From contig NZ_JAGIYQ010000005.1 in the NCBI RefSeq assembly GCF_017814275.1, positions 1-64,000 on the forward strand: 64,000 nucleotides of DNA, given 5' to 3'. Of this stretch, positions 54,858 through 63,446 are shown in pieces. Origin of the DNA: Gottfriedia endophytica. Lineage in GTDB: Bacteria; Bacillota; Bacilli; Bacillales; Bacillaceae_G. How positions within the stretch are numbered: position 1 is the first letter of the stretch; every line of letters begins with the position of its first letter. The notes below the pieces were generated by a model. The model made no database searches, had not been told where the DNA came from, and was given only the letters and a program-made list of their open reading frames with translations. Position numbers and translations under genes: made by a program.

Positions 54858-55732
54858 TAATTTTCACCCTCTAATGTAGTAGTATTATTGTGCTGATATT
54901 TTTTATTAAAAATAGTAAGAAAACCCTTCTTTTTTGACCCAACATGTTTTTTTTCATTTTTATACGACAGTTTTAATACAAAAGCCGTTAAAATGATAAT
55001 CAAGATATAATAAGTGATAACAATCGCACTTGTTAAATGGCCACTGCTATTCATTTGGTTAGCTAGATAAATTTGAATGGTTTCAAATTGACCACCGACA
55101 AGTAAATTCGCAAAAGCAAATTCACCAAATAACATCGCAACTGATAGTAAGGTAGAAGCTAGAATACCAGACATAATATTTGGAAGCACTACTGTTCGAA
55201 ATGCCTGAGGTTTTGTAGCTCCTAGTAATTCCGCTGCATCAACAAGTTGAATAGCATTAATTGTACGAAGACTATTACGGATACCTTGATACATAAATGG
55301 AAGTATGGTTATAAAATATGCCCCAATTAAGATCCATGGTGTTCCAGAAATTTGAATTGGTCCATCTGAATAGAGTTTTATTAATCCGACTGCTCCAACA
55401 ATTGGAGGAATTCCATATGGGAGCATAGCAATTGCTTGAAGCAATCCTTCCCATTTACTGAAATAGATTGTGACGATGAAGATTGTCGGAACCATAATTA
55501 GAACACTAAGACCTACAGTTATAACAATCAAAATTAGCGTTCTTCCAAGCGCGTCCCAAAAACGTGAATCATGAAATAAATCACTATACCAATGCAAAGT
55601 ATAACCGTCAGGTAAAATAGTTGTATCCCATTTATCTGCAATCGAGAATAAAAATGTTCCTACAATCGGGATCAATAAATACATTACTAGTAATCCAATA
55701 ATAATTTTATATACGAGTTTAGAAGACTTCAT
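54857..55732 (-). CDS. ABC importer permease 2
   Basis: A 291-residue inner-membrane permease with six helices. The EAA loop is seen as VDAAELLGATKPQAFRTVVLPNIM. GGAGGG precedes the ATG, which overlaps permease 1 by four bases. The C-terminus has a long basic tail (LSYKNEKKHVGSKKKG). Confidence 0.9.
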   Translation of the reverse strand: MKSSKLVYKIIIGLLVMYLLIPIVGTFLFSIADKWDTTILPDGYTLHWYSDLFHDSRFWDALGRTLILIVITVGLSVLIMVPTIFIVTIYFSKWEGLLQAIAMLPYGIPPIVGAVGLIKLYSDGPIQISGTPWILIGAYFITILPFMYQGIRNSLRTINAIQLVDAAELLGATKPQAFRTVVLPNIMSGILASTLLSVAMLFGEFAFANLLVGGQFETIQIYLANQMNSSGHLTSAIVITYYILIIILTAFVLKLSYKNEKKHVGSKKKGFLTIFNKKYQHNNTTTLEGEN

Positions 55733-56586
55733 CGTAAATCCCTCCTAATACGACGCATCATTCGTTCGTTGAACCACATTGCTGCAACCATTGTCGATGC
55801 TAGAAGGACTCCAAGCGCACTACCCAACTGTGGTTGTAATGTAACGTCACTTGTAACTAAAGAGGCTATTTGTAATGACATTAAGTTATAGTTGCTGCCG
55901 ACCAATGCATAGGCTGTACCGTAAGCCCCCATCGCACTTGCAAAAAGAATACTAAATGTCCCTACAATACTAGGTAGAAGTACCGGAATACCTATACGAA
56001 TCCAAAATGATAATTTTGATCCTCCTAATAATGCGGAAGCTTCTTTCCATTGTTGTTTTATCCCTTGAAAAGAAGGATAAATGAGCATAATGGCAAGCGG
56101 AATTTGAAAATAAACATAAACCAGAATTAAGCCAGTCCAAGAATATAAATTAAAGTTTCCTAATACATCGAAACCCATCTTGTGAAAAAGTAACGTAAAC
56201 AATCCGTTGGTTCCAAGCAAAATAATATATGAAAATGAAAGGGGAATTCCCTCAAAATTCGAAGTCACATTTGATAACATTAATAATCGATTTTGTGTAT
56301 TTTTCGAAAACTTAGTAAATGAATGTGCTGCAATTAACCCTATAATCACAGCGACTACAGAAGAGAATATGGCTATCATTAGGCTATTTTTAATGCCTTC
56401 CATGTAAAACTTACTATTAAATATTGTTAAATATTGATTAATTGTACGGTGAATTCCATCGTCTGCAAAAAAGCTATTATTAATCATTGCCACTAATGGT
56501 CCTATTTCAAATCCAATTACAAAGATAATAAATGGCAATAAGAGAGCTAATAAGTAAATTTTTTGTTTTTTAATTTTACGCAACAC
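55729..56586 (-). CDS. ABC importer permease 1
   Basis: A 285-residue permease with six helices. The EAA loop is WKEASALLGGSKLSFWIRIGIPVLLPSI. The start is GTG with GAGGAG upstream. It begins about 105 bases after the hydrolase gene, the largest gap inside the operon. Confidence 0.9.
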   Translation of the reverse strand: MLRKIKKQKIYLLALLLPFIIFVIGFEIGPLVAMINNSFFADDGIHRTINQYLTIFNSKFYMEGIKNSLMIAIFSSVVAVIIGLIAAHSFTKFSKNTQNRLLMLSNVTSNFEGIPLSFSYIILLGTNGLFTLLFHKMGFDVLGNFNLYSWTGLILVYVYFQIPLAIMLIYPSFQGIKQQWKEASALLGGSKLSFWIRIGIPVLLPSIVGTFSILFASAMGAYGTAYALVGSNYNLMSLQIASLVTSDVTLQPQLGSALGVLLASTMVAAMWFNERMMRRIRRDLR

Positions 56587-56690
56587 TTCTCGCTCCTCTA
56601 TTTTTTACAATTTTGGAATTGGTTTAACAGTAAGTCTATTAAACCAATTCCAGGAAAATACTATTCTTTAACTATTTAATGTACAAACTA

Positions 56691-57524
56691 TTAAACTATA
56701 CTGTTTTCTTTTAGACCAGGTAATCGATATGAAATCATCTTATTAGATGGTTCAATATTTAAAAGCTCACACATTAGAGGTGCAATCGCTAATTGTGGAA
56801 CCACTTCACTGTAGACACCTGGCTCAACTTTTGGACTAATGACGAAAAGTGGTACATCGCGCTCACCATCAGTTATGCCACCATGGTTGCCTGTTTCACT
56901 CATACCATGATCAGATGTAATTAAAATATGGTAACCTTCTGAGATCCAAGTAGGTAAAAGTTGTGCTAACAAGCTTGCCACTTTTAAAATTTGTTCACGG
57001 TATTCTTTTGATTCTGATCCGAAATTTTCACCTTTTACATCAACTCCCATTGGATGAATGTACAAAAAGTGTGGATCATACTTTTTACGTAATGCTTCTG
57101 CATCCATTATGACATGACTATCTGGGTAATCATCATCCCAATAAAATGATCCATGTTGAATTGGTTTAGACTCATCATGTTGATGACGGTCTTCAATATA
57201 ATTGAAAGGTGCGCGATTATAAAGCTCGCTTACCCAGTAATAAGATGCCGTTGCATTTCTTAGTCCATTTTCTTGCGTAAGATGGAAAATACTTTTCTGT
57301 GAAGAAAGACGAACAGCTAGATTTGATGTAATTCCATTCATTGACGCAGGCGTACCAGTTAATAACACTTCGTATAATGGACGAGAAAGGCTTGGAAGTT
57401 CTGATTTTACTTTATAAAGTGCTGCTTGATTTGTTTCTACTAAATGTTGAATAAATCCAAGTGCCTCAATTCCTTTATCGTATCTCATTCCATCAACTAC
57501 AATTGTGATTACTTTATTTAACAT
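56691..57524 (-). CDS. Alkaline-phosphatase-superfamily (NPP-like) hydrolase, cytoplasmic
   Basis: A 277-residue two-metal hydrolase of the nucleotide pyrophosphatase/phosphodiesterase type. Expected ligands: Asp11 (VVDGMRY), nucleophile Ser47 (LPSLSRP), Asp162, Asp205-His206 (TSDHG) and His214. At the position where NPPs have DxxGH the protein has D162-V-K-G-E166, so a metal-binding His is replaced by Glu. No signal peptide, so it acts on the imported compound in the cytoplasm. The ATG overlaps the binding-protein gene by 11 bases. It is shorter than phosphonoacetate hydrolase (about 410). Confidence 0.8.
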   Translation of the reverse strand: MLNKVITIVVDGMRYDKGIEALGFIQHLVETNQAALYKVKSELPSLSRPLYEVLLTGTPASMNGITSNLAVRLSSQKSIFHLTQENGLRNATASYYWVSELYNRAPFNYIEDRHQHDESKPIQHGSFYWDDDYPDSHVIMDAEALRKKYDPHFLYIHPMGVDVKGENFGSESKEYREQILKVASLLAQLLPTWISEGYHILITSDHGMSETGNHGGITDGERDVPLFVISPKVEPGVYSEVVPQLAIAPLMCELLNIEPSNKMISYRLPGLKENSIV

Positions 57525-58626
57525 TTGATAACACCTCTTCTTGCCATTTTTGTGGTAAAGTACTTGCCGTTTTTTCCCAAGGTTTTTCGTCTATTGGTTT
57601 TACATTTTTGTATTCTTCTATAGGAATTAATTTGTTCTCTACATCTTTTGGAAGTTTTACATCACTACGAATTGGTCGAGCATATCCTTTTGCTAGGTTA
57701 ATTTGTCCTTGATCACTTAGAATATATTCTCTTGTTGCCATCGCTGAATAAGGATGTTTTGCATATTTGTTAATGATTGTTGTATAACCACTCTTAACAG
57801 AACCATCACTTGGAATACAGATATCAAATTGGTTACGATTAATTTGATTTGCATAACCAAGTGCATTGAAATCCCAAACAATTGCTACTGCTACTTCACC
57901 TTTTTCAATGTTAGCTGGTTTTGCGTCAGTTAGACTTAAACGTCCTTGTTTAGCAAGCTTAGCGAAAAAGTCAAGACCCGGTTGAATATTCGATTCATTA
58001 CCACCGAAAGCTTCTGCTGCAGCAAGAACTCCCGCTTGATTCTGAGCTCCTCGTTGAACATCTCCAATTGTTACTTTGTAGTTACCTTTTAAAATGTCAG
58101 CAAAAGATTTTGGTGGATTTTTCACTAGATTTTTATTTGTAAGAAATGCGATCGTTCCTGTGTATCCAACAACCCAATTACCTTTATCATCTTTCGCCCA
58201 ACTTGGTATTTGATTCCAGTAAGACGTTTTATACGGAAGGGTTAATCCTTTTTGTTCAGCAATTGGTCCGAAAGACATCCCAACATCACCGATATCAGCT
58301 GTTGCATTATTTTTTTCAGATTCCATTTTCGCTATTTCTTCTGCACTAGATAAATCTGTGTCATTATGTTTCAATCCATATTGTTTCGTTATATTACCCC
58401 ACGTTTCTCCCCAGTTTGCCCATGAATCTGGCATACCGACACTATCAATTTCTCCCTCTTTTTTGGCCTTTGTTTCGATTTCATTAAGAGATAACGAGTT
58501 TACTTTAGTAGTATCAATTACTTCTGACTTTTTCGAATTTGAACAAGCAGCTAATCCTAGAAGACTCATCCCTACCATTAAAACTTGAATCGATTTGAAA
58601 CTCTTTTTCTTAAATGTGGCTTTCAT
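57514..58626 (-). CDS. ABC importer substrate-binding lipoprotein
   Basis: A 370-residue extracellular binding protein. The lipobox LLGLAAC places the lipid cysteine at residue 28. The mature part is a type II periplasmic-binding fold of the Fe3+/polyamine/2-aminoethylphosphonate group (GTIAFLTNKNLVKNPPKSFADILKGNYKV, GVLAAAEAFGG, VAIVWDFNAL, MATREYILSDQGQ). GGGGAGG precedes the ATG. First gene of the operon. Confidence 0.9.
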   Translation of the reverse strand: MKATFKKKSFKSIQVLMVGMSLLGLAACSNSKKSEVIDTTKVNSLSLNEIETKAKKEGEIDSVGMPDSWANWGETWGNITKQYGLKHNDTDLSSAEEIAKMESEKNNATADIGDVGMSFGPIAEQKGLTLPYKTSYWNQIPSWAKDDKGNWVVGYTGTIAFLTNKNLVKNPPKSFADILKGNYKVTIGDVQRGAQNQAGVLAAAEAFGGNESNIQPGLDFFAKLAKQGRLSLTDAKPANIEKGEVAVAIVWDFNALGYANQINRNQFDICIPSDGSVKSGYTTIINKYAKHPYSAMATREYILSDQGQINLAKGYARPIRSDVKLPKDVENKLIPIEEYKNVKPIDEKPWEKTASTLPQKWQEEVLSNVK

Positions 58627-58659
58627 TTAAGTGCCTCCCCATCAACGTGGTTTTTTTAA

Positions 58660-58689
58660 TGTTTGTTACTGTTTCTTACGGTTTAATCA
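58660..58689. promoter_or_regulatory. 10-bp direct repeats, candidate DeoR-3 operator
   Basis: TGTTTGTTAC (58660-58669), TGTTTCTTAC (58670-58679) and GGTTTAATCA (58680-58689) are near-identical in direct tandem just upstream of the binding-protein gene. DeoR-type repressors often bind tandem direct repeats about one helical turn long. The gap 58627-58958 also contains the short ORF 58820. Confidence 0.5.
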
Positions 58690-58898
58690 TAAAACAGCAA
58701 AGTAAATCCCACATTAATCACATGTAAATGTTTTGTTAAAGGTATGATAGATTTCAGTTTACAAACTTAATATAAGTAGTTTAGTAGGCATTAATAGAGG
58801 AAAATAGTGGAATGCTGCAATGGAAGAATCATCGTCTGTAAATCCGAACATTAATGAGGATATCGTTAGAATCTTAACGAGAATATTAGTAGACATAA

Positions 58899-58927
58899 AA
58901 AAAGTTAGCATATGCGCTAACTTTTAC
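58899..58927 (-). terminator. Terminator of the FMN reductase gene
   Basis: AAAAAGTTAGC (58899-58909) pairs with GCTAACTTTT (58916-58925). Confidence 0.8.
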
Positions 58928-58958
58928 TGTAATAGATTTTATTTTTTCAACTAGCTAC

Positions 58959-59525
58959 TTAACTATTTTCTTCTAAATGCTTTCTTACTTTTGCTTCGAA
59001 ATTAGTAATCAATTGTTCCAGCATTTGTAAGTCTTTGTCATCGATTAAAATCCCATCTTCATTAAATTTCAAGTTTGCTTGTGATAGTCTTACTTCAGGA
59101 CGATTTACAGGATCCATATTTAGTGCAAACAGTAGATTTCTCAAATTAGTTTGAGCACGTGCAGTTCCAACTAATCCAGTTGAAGCTCCCATAATTGCGA
59201 TTGGTTTCAAAGCAAGCGGTTTTTTCATTAGTGCTATGGATATCCAATCGAGTGCATTTTTTAGCACACCCGGAATTTGACCATTATATTCAGGTGTACT
59301 AATTAAAACAGCATCAGCTGAATGGCAGAGTTCTACAAACTCAGTTACAGATTTGGGTAAATTATTTTCTAAATCCTCATTGTAAAATGGAAGATTCGAA
59401 ATTTCTGCTAGAGTAAAAGAAAAATCATCAGGTAAAAACTTAGACGCATGTCTAAGTAACATCGTATTATAGGATTTGCTACGTAAACTTCCAGATATAC
59501 CAAGAACTTTTATTTGATGTGTCAT
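58959..59525 (-). CDS. NADPH-dependent FMN reductase-like protein
   Basis: A 188-residue flavodoxin-fold oxidoreductase. GISGSLRSKSYNTMLL is the FMN phosphate loop, STPEYNGQIPGVLKNALDWIS is the family hallmark and IMGASTGLVGTARAQTNLR follows. It reduces FMN, quinones or chromate-type acceptors. AGAAGAGG precedes the ATG. Confidence 0.92.
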   Translation of the reverse strand: MTHQIKVLGISGSLRSKSYNTMLLRHASKFLPDDFSFTLAEISNLPFYNEDLENNLPKSVTEFVELCHSADAVLISTPEYNGQIPGVLKNALDWISIALMKKPLALKPIAIMGASTGLVGTARAQTNLRNLLFALNMDPVNRPEVRLSQANLKFNEDGILIDDKDLQMLEQLITNFEAKVRKHLEENS

Positions 59526-59627
59526 TTTAAAAACCTCTTCTCATTTTTAATTTCTTACTATTATGACTCTGTAAACTATTCTATTAAAAATGATAAAATC
59601 CTTGTATTTAAGATATATACGAAATAA

Positions 59628-59656
59628 AGGTGTTACTACAGTTCGTAGTAACACCT
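59628..59656 (-). terminator. Hairpin after the small coiled-coil gene
   Basis: AGGTGTTACTAC (59628-59639) pairs with GTAGTAACACCT (59645-59656); the minus strand continues TTTATTTC. Confidence 0.7.
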
Positions 59657-59736
59657 ACTATATCTTCAAGATTTAGTGAAGATATTTCATCAAATCAATA
59701 TTAAATCTATACAACTAACATTAAAAACACCGATGC

Positions 59737-59946
59737 CTATCTTGCGAAAATCTCTCGTAAACCCCACATAATAATTGCGGTAACAGGAACTAATACCCAT
59801 ATACTATTACCAATAGAACCTCTATTTTGATAAGTCCGTCTTTCTAAATGATCTAGTTTGCTAGTAACTTCATCCAGCTTTTTAGTTAATTCATCTATTT
59901 TTTTCTCTAAATGCATTTGCTCATAATTTTTATCTTCAAACAACAT
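59737..59946 (-). CDS. Small coiled-coil membrane protein
   Basis: A 69-residue protein: a charged heptad coiled coil (DKNYEQMHLEKKIDELTKKLDEVTSKLDHLE) and a C-terminal helix in the membrane (IWVLVPVTAIIMWGL). GGGAGGG lies before the ATG. It may be a tail-anchored structural protein, but I do not recognise the family. Confidence 0.65.
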   Translation of the reverse strand: MLFEDKNYEQMHLEKKIDELTKKLDEVTSKLDHLERRTYQNRGSIGNSIWVLVPVTAIIMWGLREIFAR

Positions 59947-60059
59947 GATTCCCTCCCTATTCTTCTTTTTACTTATATGTTATGAGATTATATATACATA
60001 AAATTACACACAAAATGTAGTTATCCTTTTAATACTCTTGAAAAATATTAAATTTTTTA

Positions 60060-60283
60060 GGCTGTTTTCGTATATATTGTTGCTATTTCAGTATGTGTAA
60101 GTTGATTTCCACTCCAGGATGCTCGCTTTCCTAGGTGTGTGAGCTGAGCCTCCTCGTCGCATACGCTCCTGCGGGGTCTCAGCCTTCCCGCATCTCCCAC
60201 AGGAGTCGAGCACCCTTCCGTTCCAATCAACTTCTGTCCTTTAAATTACAAAACCTAAAGCAACAATCTTTAAAAAAAGAGCC
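60060..60283 (+). repeat. GC-rich long-hairpin repeat, copy C
   Basis: About 224 bp, from GGCTGTTTTCG to AGAGCC, in the same subtype as copy B (AGTATGTGTAAGTTGATTTCC on the left). The best-preserved copy of the ends. It lies between the small coiled-coil gene and gntK. Confidence 0.82.
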
Positions 60284-60333
60284 ATTTTTTAAGGGACTTA
60301 ACTAAAACAATTGTGAACGCCCTTGTCTACTCA

Positions 60334-60361
60334 AAAGAAAAACCACCTATCTCTAGGTGGC
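60334..60361 (-). terminator. Terminator of gntK
   Basis: CCACCTA (60343-60349) pairs with TAGGTGG (60354-60360); the minus strand continues TTTTTCTTTT. Confidence 0.85.
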
Positions 60362-60401
60362 ATACATCATTTCTTTTTTCTTATGATATTTTAGGTAAAT
60401 A

Positions 60402-61940
60402 TCATACCCATTTCTTTTGAAAATCAGCAATGCTTTTATATTCTTCTCCTAATATCCTTGATAAACGAATAAAGATTGGCGTTAAATCTTCATAAATTGC
60501 TACATTCTCACTATTAGGAGTATGTTTAAATGTAGCTCCTACCATTTCAGAAACAACATTTAAGTCATCAATTTCTCCAAGACTGTATAAACCTAAAATT
60601 GCAGCTCCAAGACAAGAACTTTCAAAGCTCTCAGGTATACAAACTTCATGATTGAAGATATCCGCCATCATTTGACGCCATAACTCAGATCTTGCAAAGC
60701 CACCTGTAGCATGAATTTTTTTCGGCTCTCCAATTAATTCATTCAACGCTAAAAGTACTGTATATAAATTGAAAATGACTCCTTCAAGTACGGCACGGAT
60801 AAGGTGTTCCTTTTTATGATGCATTCCAAGGCCAAAGAACGATCCACGTGCATTTGAATCCCATAATGGTGCTCTTTCTCCTGCTAAATATGGATGGAAT
60901 AACAATCCGTCAGCACCAGGTGTAACTCGATTTGCAATTTCAGTTAACACTTCATAAGGATCTTTTCCTAAACGTTTAGCTGCTGCAACTTCAGAATCTC
61001 CAAGTTGATCTCTTACCCATCTAAAGATCATCCCACCATTGTTTACTGGTCCCCCAATAACCCAATGATTTTCAGTTAACGCATAACAGAAGATTCTTCC
61101 TTTTGGGTCTGTAACCGGGCGATCAGTAACCGCACGAATTGCTCCACTTGTTCCAATTGTTACAGCAACTACTCCAGGCTCGATCGCATTAACACCTAAG
61201 TTTGATAAAACTCCATCACCTGCACCAATCACGAATGGAGTTGAAGGAAGTAGATTCATCTCGCTTGCATATGTTTCATCTATACCTGTTAAACTATACG
61301 TTGTTGGTACTGGCTTTGAAAGCTGATTTGGAGTAACTCCTGCTACTTTTAGAGCTTCCTCATCCCATGTTAAAGAATGAATATTAAATAATCCTGTTGA
61401 AGAAGCAATTGAATAATCGATTACATATTCTTTAAACAGTTTAAAGAAAATATATTCTTTTATTGAGATGAATTTATAGCTTCTTGAAAATAACTCTGTA
61501 TAGTCATTTCGAAGCCAAACTAATTTCGAAAGAGGTGACATTGGATGAATAGGTGTACCTGTACGACGATAAATTTCATGCCCATTCATTTCAGTCTTTA
61601 TCTTTTCAACCCAATCAGAGCTTCTATTATCTGCCCATGTAATACACTCCGTTAACGGCTTGCCTTCTTTATCTACTGCTATTAAACTGTGCATTGCTGA
61701 ACTAAATGAAACACAAATAATATCTTCAGGTTGCACATCGCTTTCTTGGATTGTTTTCTTTACTGTATTAAGGACAGCTCGAAAAATCTCTTCTGGATTT
61801 TGTTCCGCTGTTTCTGGTGTTGGTGAATGTAATGGATATTCAATTCCATTACTTGAAATAACCGTTCCATCTGCTGCAAATAAAACTGACTTTGCACTTG
61901 TTGTACCTATATCTACTCCAATTACATATTTTGTATTCAC
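60402..61940 (-). CDS. gntK: Gluconokinase
   Basis: Phosphorylates gluconate to 6-phosphogluconate. A 512-residue FGGY-family kinase, the full length. KYVIGVDIGTTSAKSVLF, CVSFSSAMHSLIAVD, ITWADNRSSDWV, GTPIHPMSPLSKL and GERAPLWDSNARGSFFGLGMHHKKEHLIRAVLEG agree closely with B. subtilis GntK. The start is GTG at 61940, 8 bases after AAGGAGG; an ATG at 61958 lies before that site. Divergent from the RpiR regulator. Confidence 0.95.
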   Translation of the reverse strand: MNTKYVIGVDIGTTSAKSVLFAADGTVISSNGIEYPLHSPTPETAEQNPEEIFRAVLNTVKKTIQESDVQPEDIICVSFSSAMHSLIAVDKEGKPLTECITWADNRSSDWVEKIKTEMNGHEIYRRTGTPIHPMSPLSKLVWLRNDYTELFSRSYKFISIKEYIFFKLFKEYVIDYSIASSTGLFNIHSLTWDEEALKVAGVTPNQLSKPVPTTYSLTGIDETYASEMNLLPSTPFVIGAGDGVLSNLGVNAIEPGVVAVTIGTSGAIRAVTDRPVTDPKGRIFCYALTENHWVIGGPVNNGGMIFRWVRDQLGDSEVAAAKRLGKDPYEVLTEIANRVTPGADGLLFHPYLAGERAPLWDSNARGSFFGLGMHHKKEHLIRAVLEGVIFNLYTVLLALNELIGEPKKIHATGGFARSELWRQMMADIFNHEVCIPESFESSCLGAAILGLYSLGEIDDLNVVSEMVGATFKHTPNSENVAIYEDLTPIFIRLSRILGEEYKSIADFQKKWV

Positions 61941-62059
61941 TAAGCTTCCTCCTTGCATAAAACCACATGCTTATAAGCTGTTATTTTTATCTAGTTAGAC
62001 TTTCCCCGAATTCATTGGTAAATGCTCAAGGTTAGTAATTAGTTTCATATTTCTATTTC

Positions 62060-62076
62060 ATGAAATTTTTTTTCAT
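62060..62076. promoter_or_regulatory. Palindromic operator 1 of the gluconate locus
   Basis: TGAAATTTTTTTTCA (62061-62075), TGAAA and TTTCA around five Ts. A second, near-identical copy is at 62124-62138. Confidence 0.6.
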
Positions 62077-62108
62077 CTATTTAGTATTATAAGAGCATTT
62101 TTTTCATT

Positions 62109-62123
62109 TAGCAAACGTTTACA
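62109..62123. promoter_or_regulatory. cre-like site (CcpA)
   Basis: TAGCAAACGTTTACA agrees with the catabolite-repression consensus WTGNAANCGNWWNCA at all but one position. It lies between the two palindromes in the divergent gluconate promoter region. Confidence 0.5.
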
Positions 62124-62138
62124 AGAAATTTTTTTTCA
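62124..62138. promoter_or_regulatory. Palindromic operator 2 of the gluconate locus
   Basis: AGAAATTTTTTTTCA, a near-copy of the site at 62061. It probably overlaps the -35 of the regulator's promoter, whose -10 (TATACT, 62153-62158) is 15 bases on. Confidence 0.6.
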
Positions 62139-62192
62139 TCTCACAACTATGCTATACTATACGTACCATTATGTTTGAAAGGAAACAGTAAT

Positions 62193-63011
62193 ATGACAGA
62201 AAAATGCTTAGGGAGAATTCGGTCATCTTATTCCAGATTTAGTGAAAAAGAAAAAAAAATTGCGGATTATATTTTAGAAAAGCCGGAACTTGTTATTCAC
62301 CAAACAATAAACGAAGTAGCGTACGATTTAAACATAGCAGATGCAACTGTATTCCGATTTTCCAAGCGAATTGGATTTAAAGGGTTTCAGGCAATGAAAA
62401 TTGCACTGGCTTCTGAAATAATGACTTCACCTCAACCTTTACAGGAAGAGGAAGTTCTTGAAGAGCATGAGAATTCTCATACCGAAAATATGTTTAAATC
62501 AACGATAAAAACATTAGAAAAAACGTTACAAAATATAGATAATGACTCTATAAATAAAGTAATCAATTTAATCATTCAAGCAAATAAAGTTGAAATTTAT
62601 GGAACAGGGGATTCATCTTTTGTTGCAATGGAAGCATTTTATAAGCTAGTTAACGTTGGAATAAAAGCATTTGCTTTTATTGAACCACACTATCAATTAA
62701 TGTCTGCCTCTCATTTAACCAAGGACGATGTAGCTATTTTTATCTCTCACTCAGGAGCTAATAAAGATATAGTTAATCTTTTAAAAGCTGCAAATGAAAC
62801 TGGAGCCAAAACAATTGGAATTACTGGTTCCCCAAAGTCATTTGTTAGTTTAAATGTAGATGTAGCACTCTATACCAGTACAGATGAAACGGATTGCCGT
62901 AAAGCAGCATGCACTTCAAAAATAGCTCAATTAAGTTTAATAGATGCTTTATGTTTAAACATCAGCAATCTAAATAAAGAAGTATCAGAGACCTCTTTAG
63001 ATCGGCAGTAA
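62193..63011 (+). CDS. RpiR/MurR-family regulator of the gluconate locus
   Basis: A 272-residue regulator: an RpiR helix-turn-helix (residues about 1-77, FSEKEKKIADYILEKPELVIHQTINEVAYDLNIADATVFRFSKRIGFKGFQ) and a SIS sugar-phosphate sensor (IYGTGDSS, IFISHSGANKDIV, GITGSPKS). It replaces the GntR-type regulator of the B. subtilis gnt operon. AAAGGA lies 9 bases before the ATG at 62193. It probably binds the paired palindromes at 62061 and 62124. Confidence 0.9.
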   Translation: MTEKCLGRIRSSYSRFSEKEKKIADYILEKPELVIHQTINEVAYDLNIADATVFRFSKRIGFKGFQAMKIALASEIMTSPQPLQEEEVLEEHENSHTENMFKSTIKTLEKTLQNIDNDSINKVINLIIQANKVEIYGTGDSSFVAMEAFYKLVNVGIKAFAFIEPHYQLMSASHLTKDDVAIFISHSGANKDIVNLLKAANETGAKTIGITGSPKSFVSLNVDVALYTSTDETDCRKAACTSKIAQLSLIDALCLNISNLNKEVSETSLDRQ

Positions 63012-63034
63012 TCTAATCTCACTTCAAAATATTA

Positions 63035-63253
63035 GGCCGTTTTCGTATACATTTTTGCTATTTTAGAATGCGTTAGTTGATTACAACTCCAGGTTGCTCC
63101 CTTTCCGTGGGGCGTGAGCTGAGCCTCCTCGGCAAGCCTGCGGGGTCTCAGCCTTCCCGCTATTCCCACAGGAGTCTCGCACCTTCCGCCCGAATCAACT
63201 TCTGTCTTTCAAGTTACAATTCTCAAAAACAACAATCTTTTTAGAAAAGAGCC
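63035..63253 (+). repeat. GC-rich long-hairpin repeat, copy D
   Basis: About 219 bp, from GGCCGTTTTCG to AGAGCC, same subtype as copy A (TTAGTTGATTACAACTCCAGG). It has a short deletion in the middle (CTCGGCAAGCC for CTCGTCGCATACGCTCC). Rest of the 63012-63444 gap: a 33-codon open stretch ending FHDINVLPPEE at 63391 without a start codon, and a terminator. Confidence 0.82.
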
Positions 63254-63402
63254 AAATAATAGAATTAAATATCCAGAGAATAATCCCTTATAAATAACAA
63301 AGATATTCATCCCCGAAATAGTAATGTTCGATTTAAAGTTGATTCAAAAGGTTCTTTTCATGACATCAATGTATTACCTCCAGAAGAATAAAATCTATAT
63401 TC

Positions 63403-63446
63403 AAAAATAAAATCGCTCCCATTTATTTGGAAGCGATTTTATTTTT
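63403..63446 (-). terminator. Terminator of gntP
   Basis: AATAAAATCGCT (63405-63416 approx.) pairs with AGCGATTTTATT (63432-63443); it overlaps the gntP stop codon. Confidence 0.85.
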
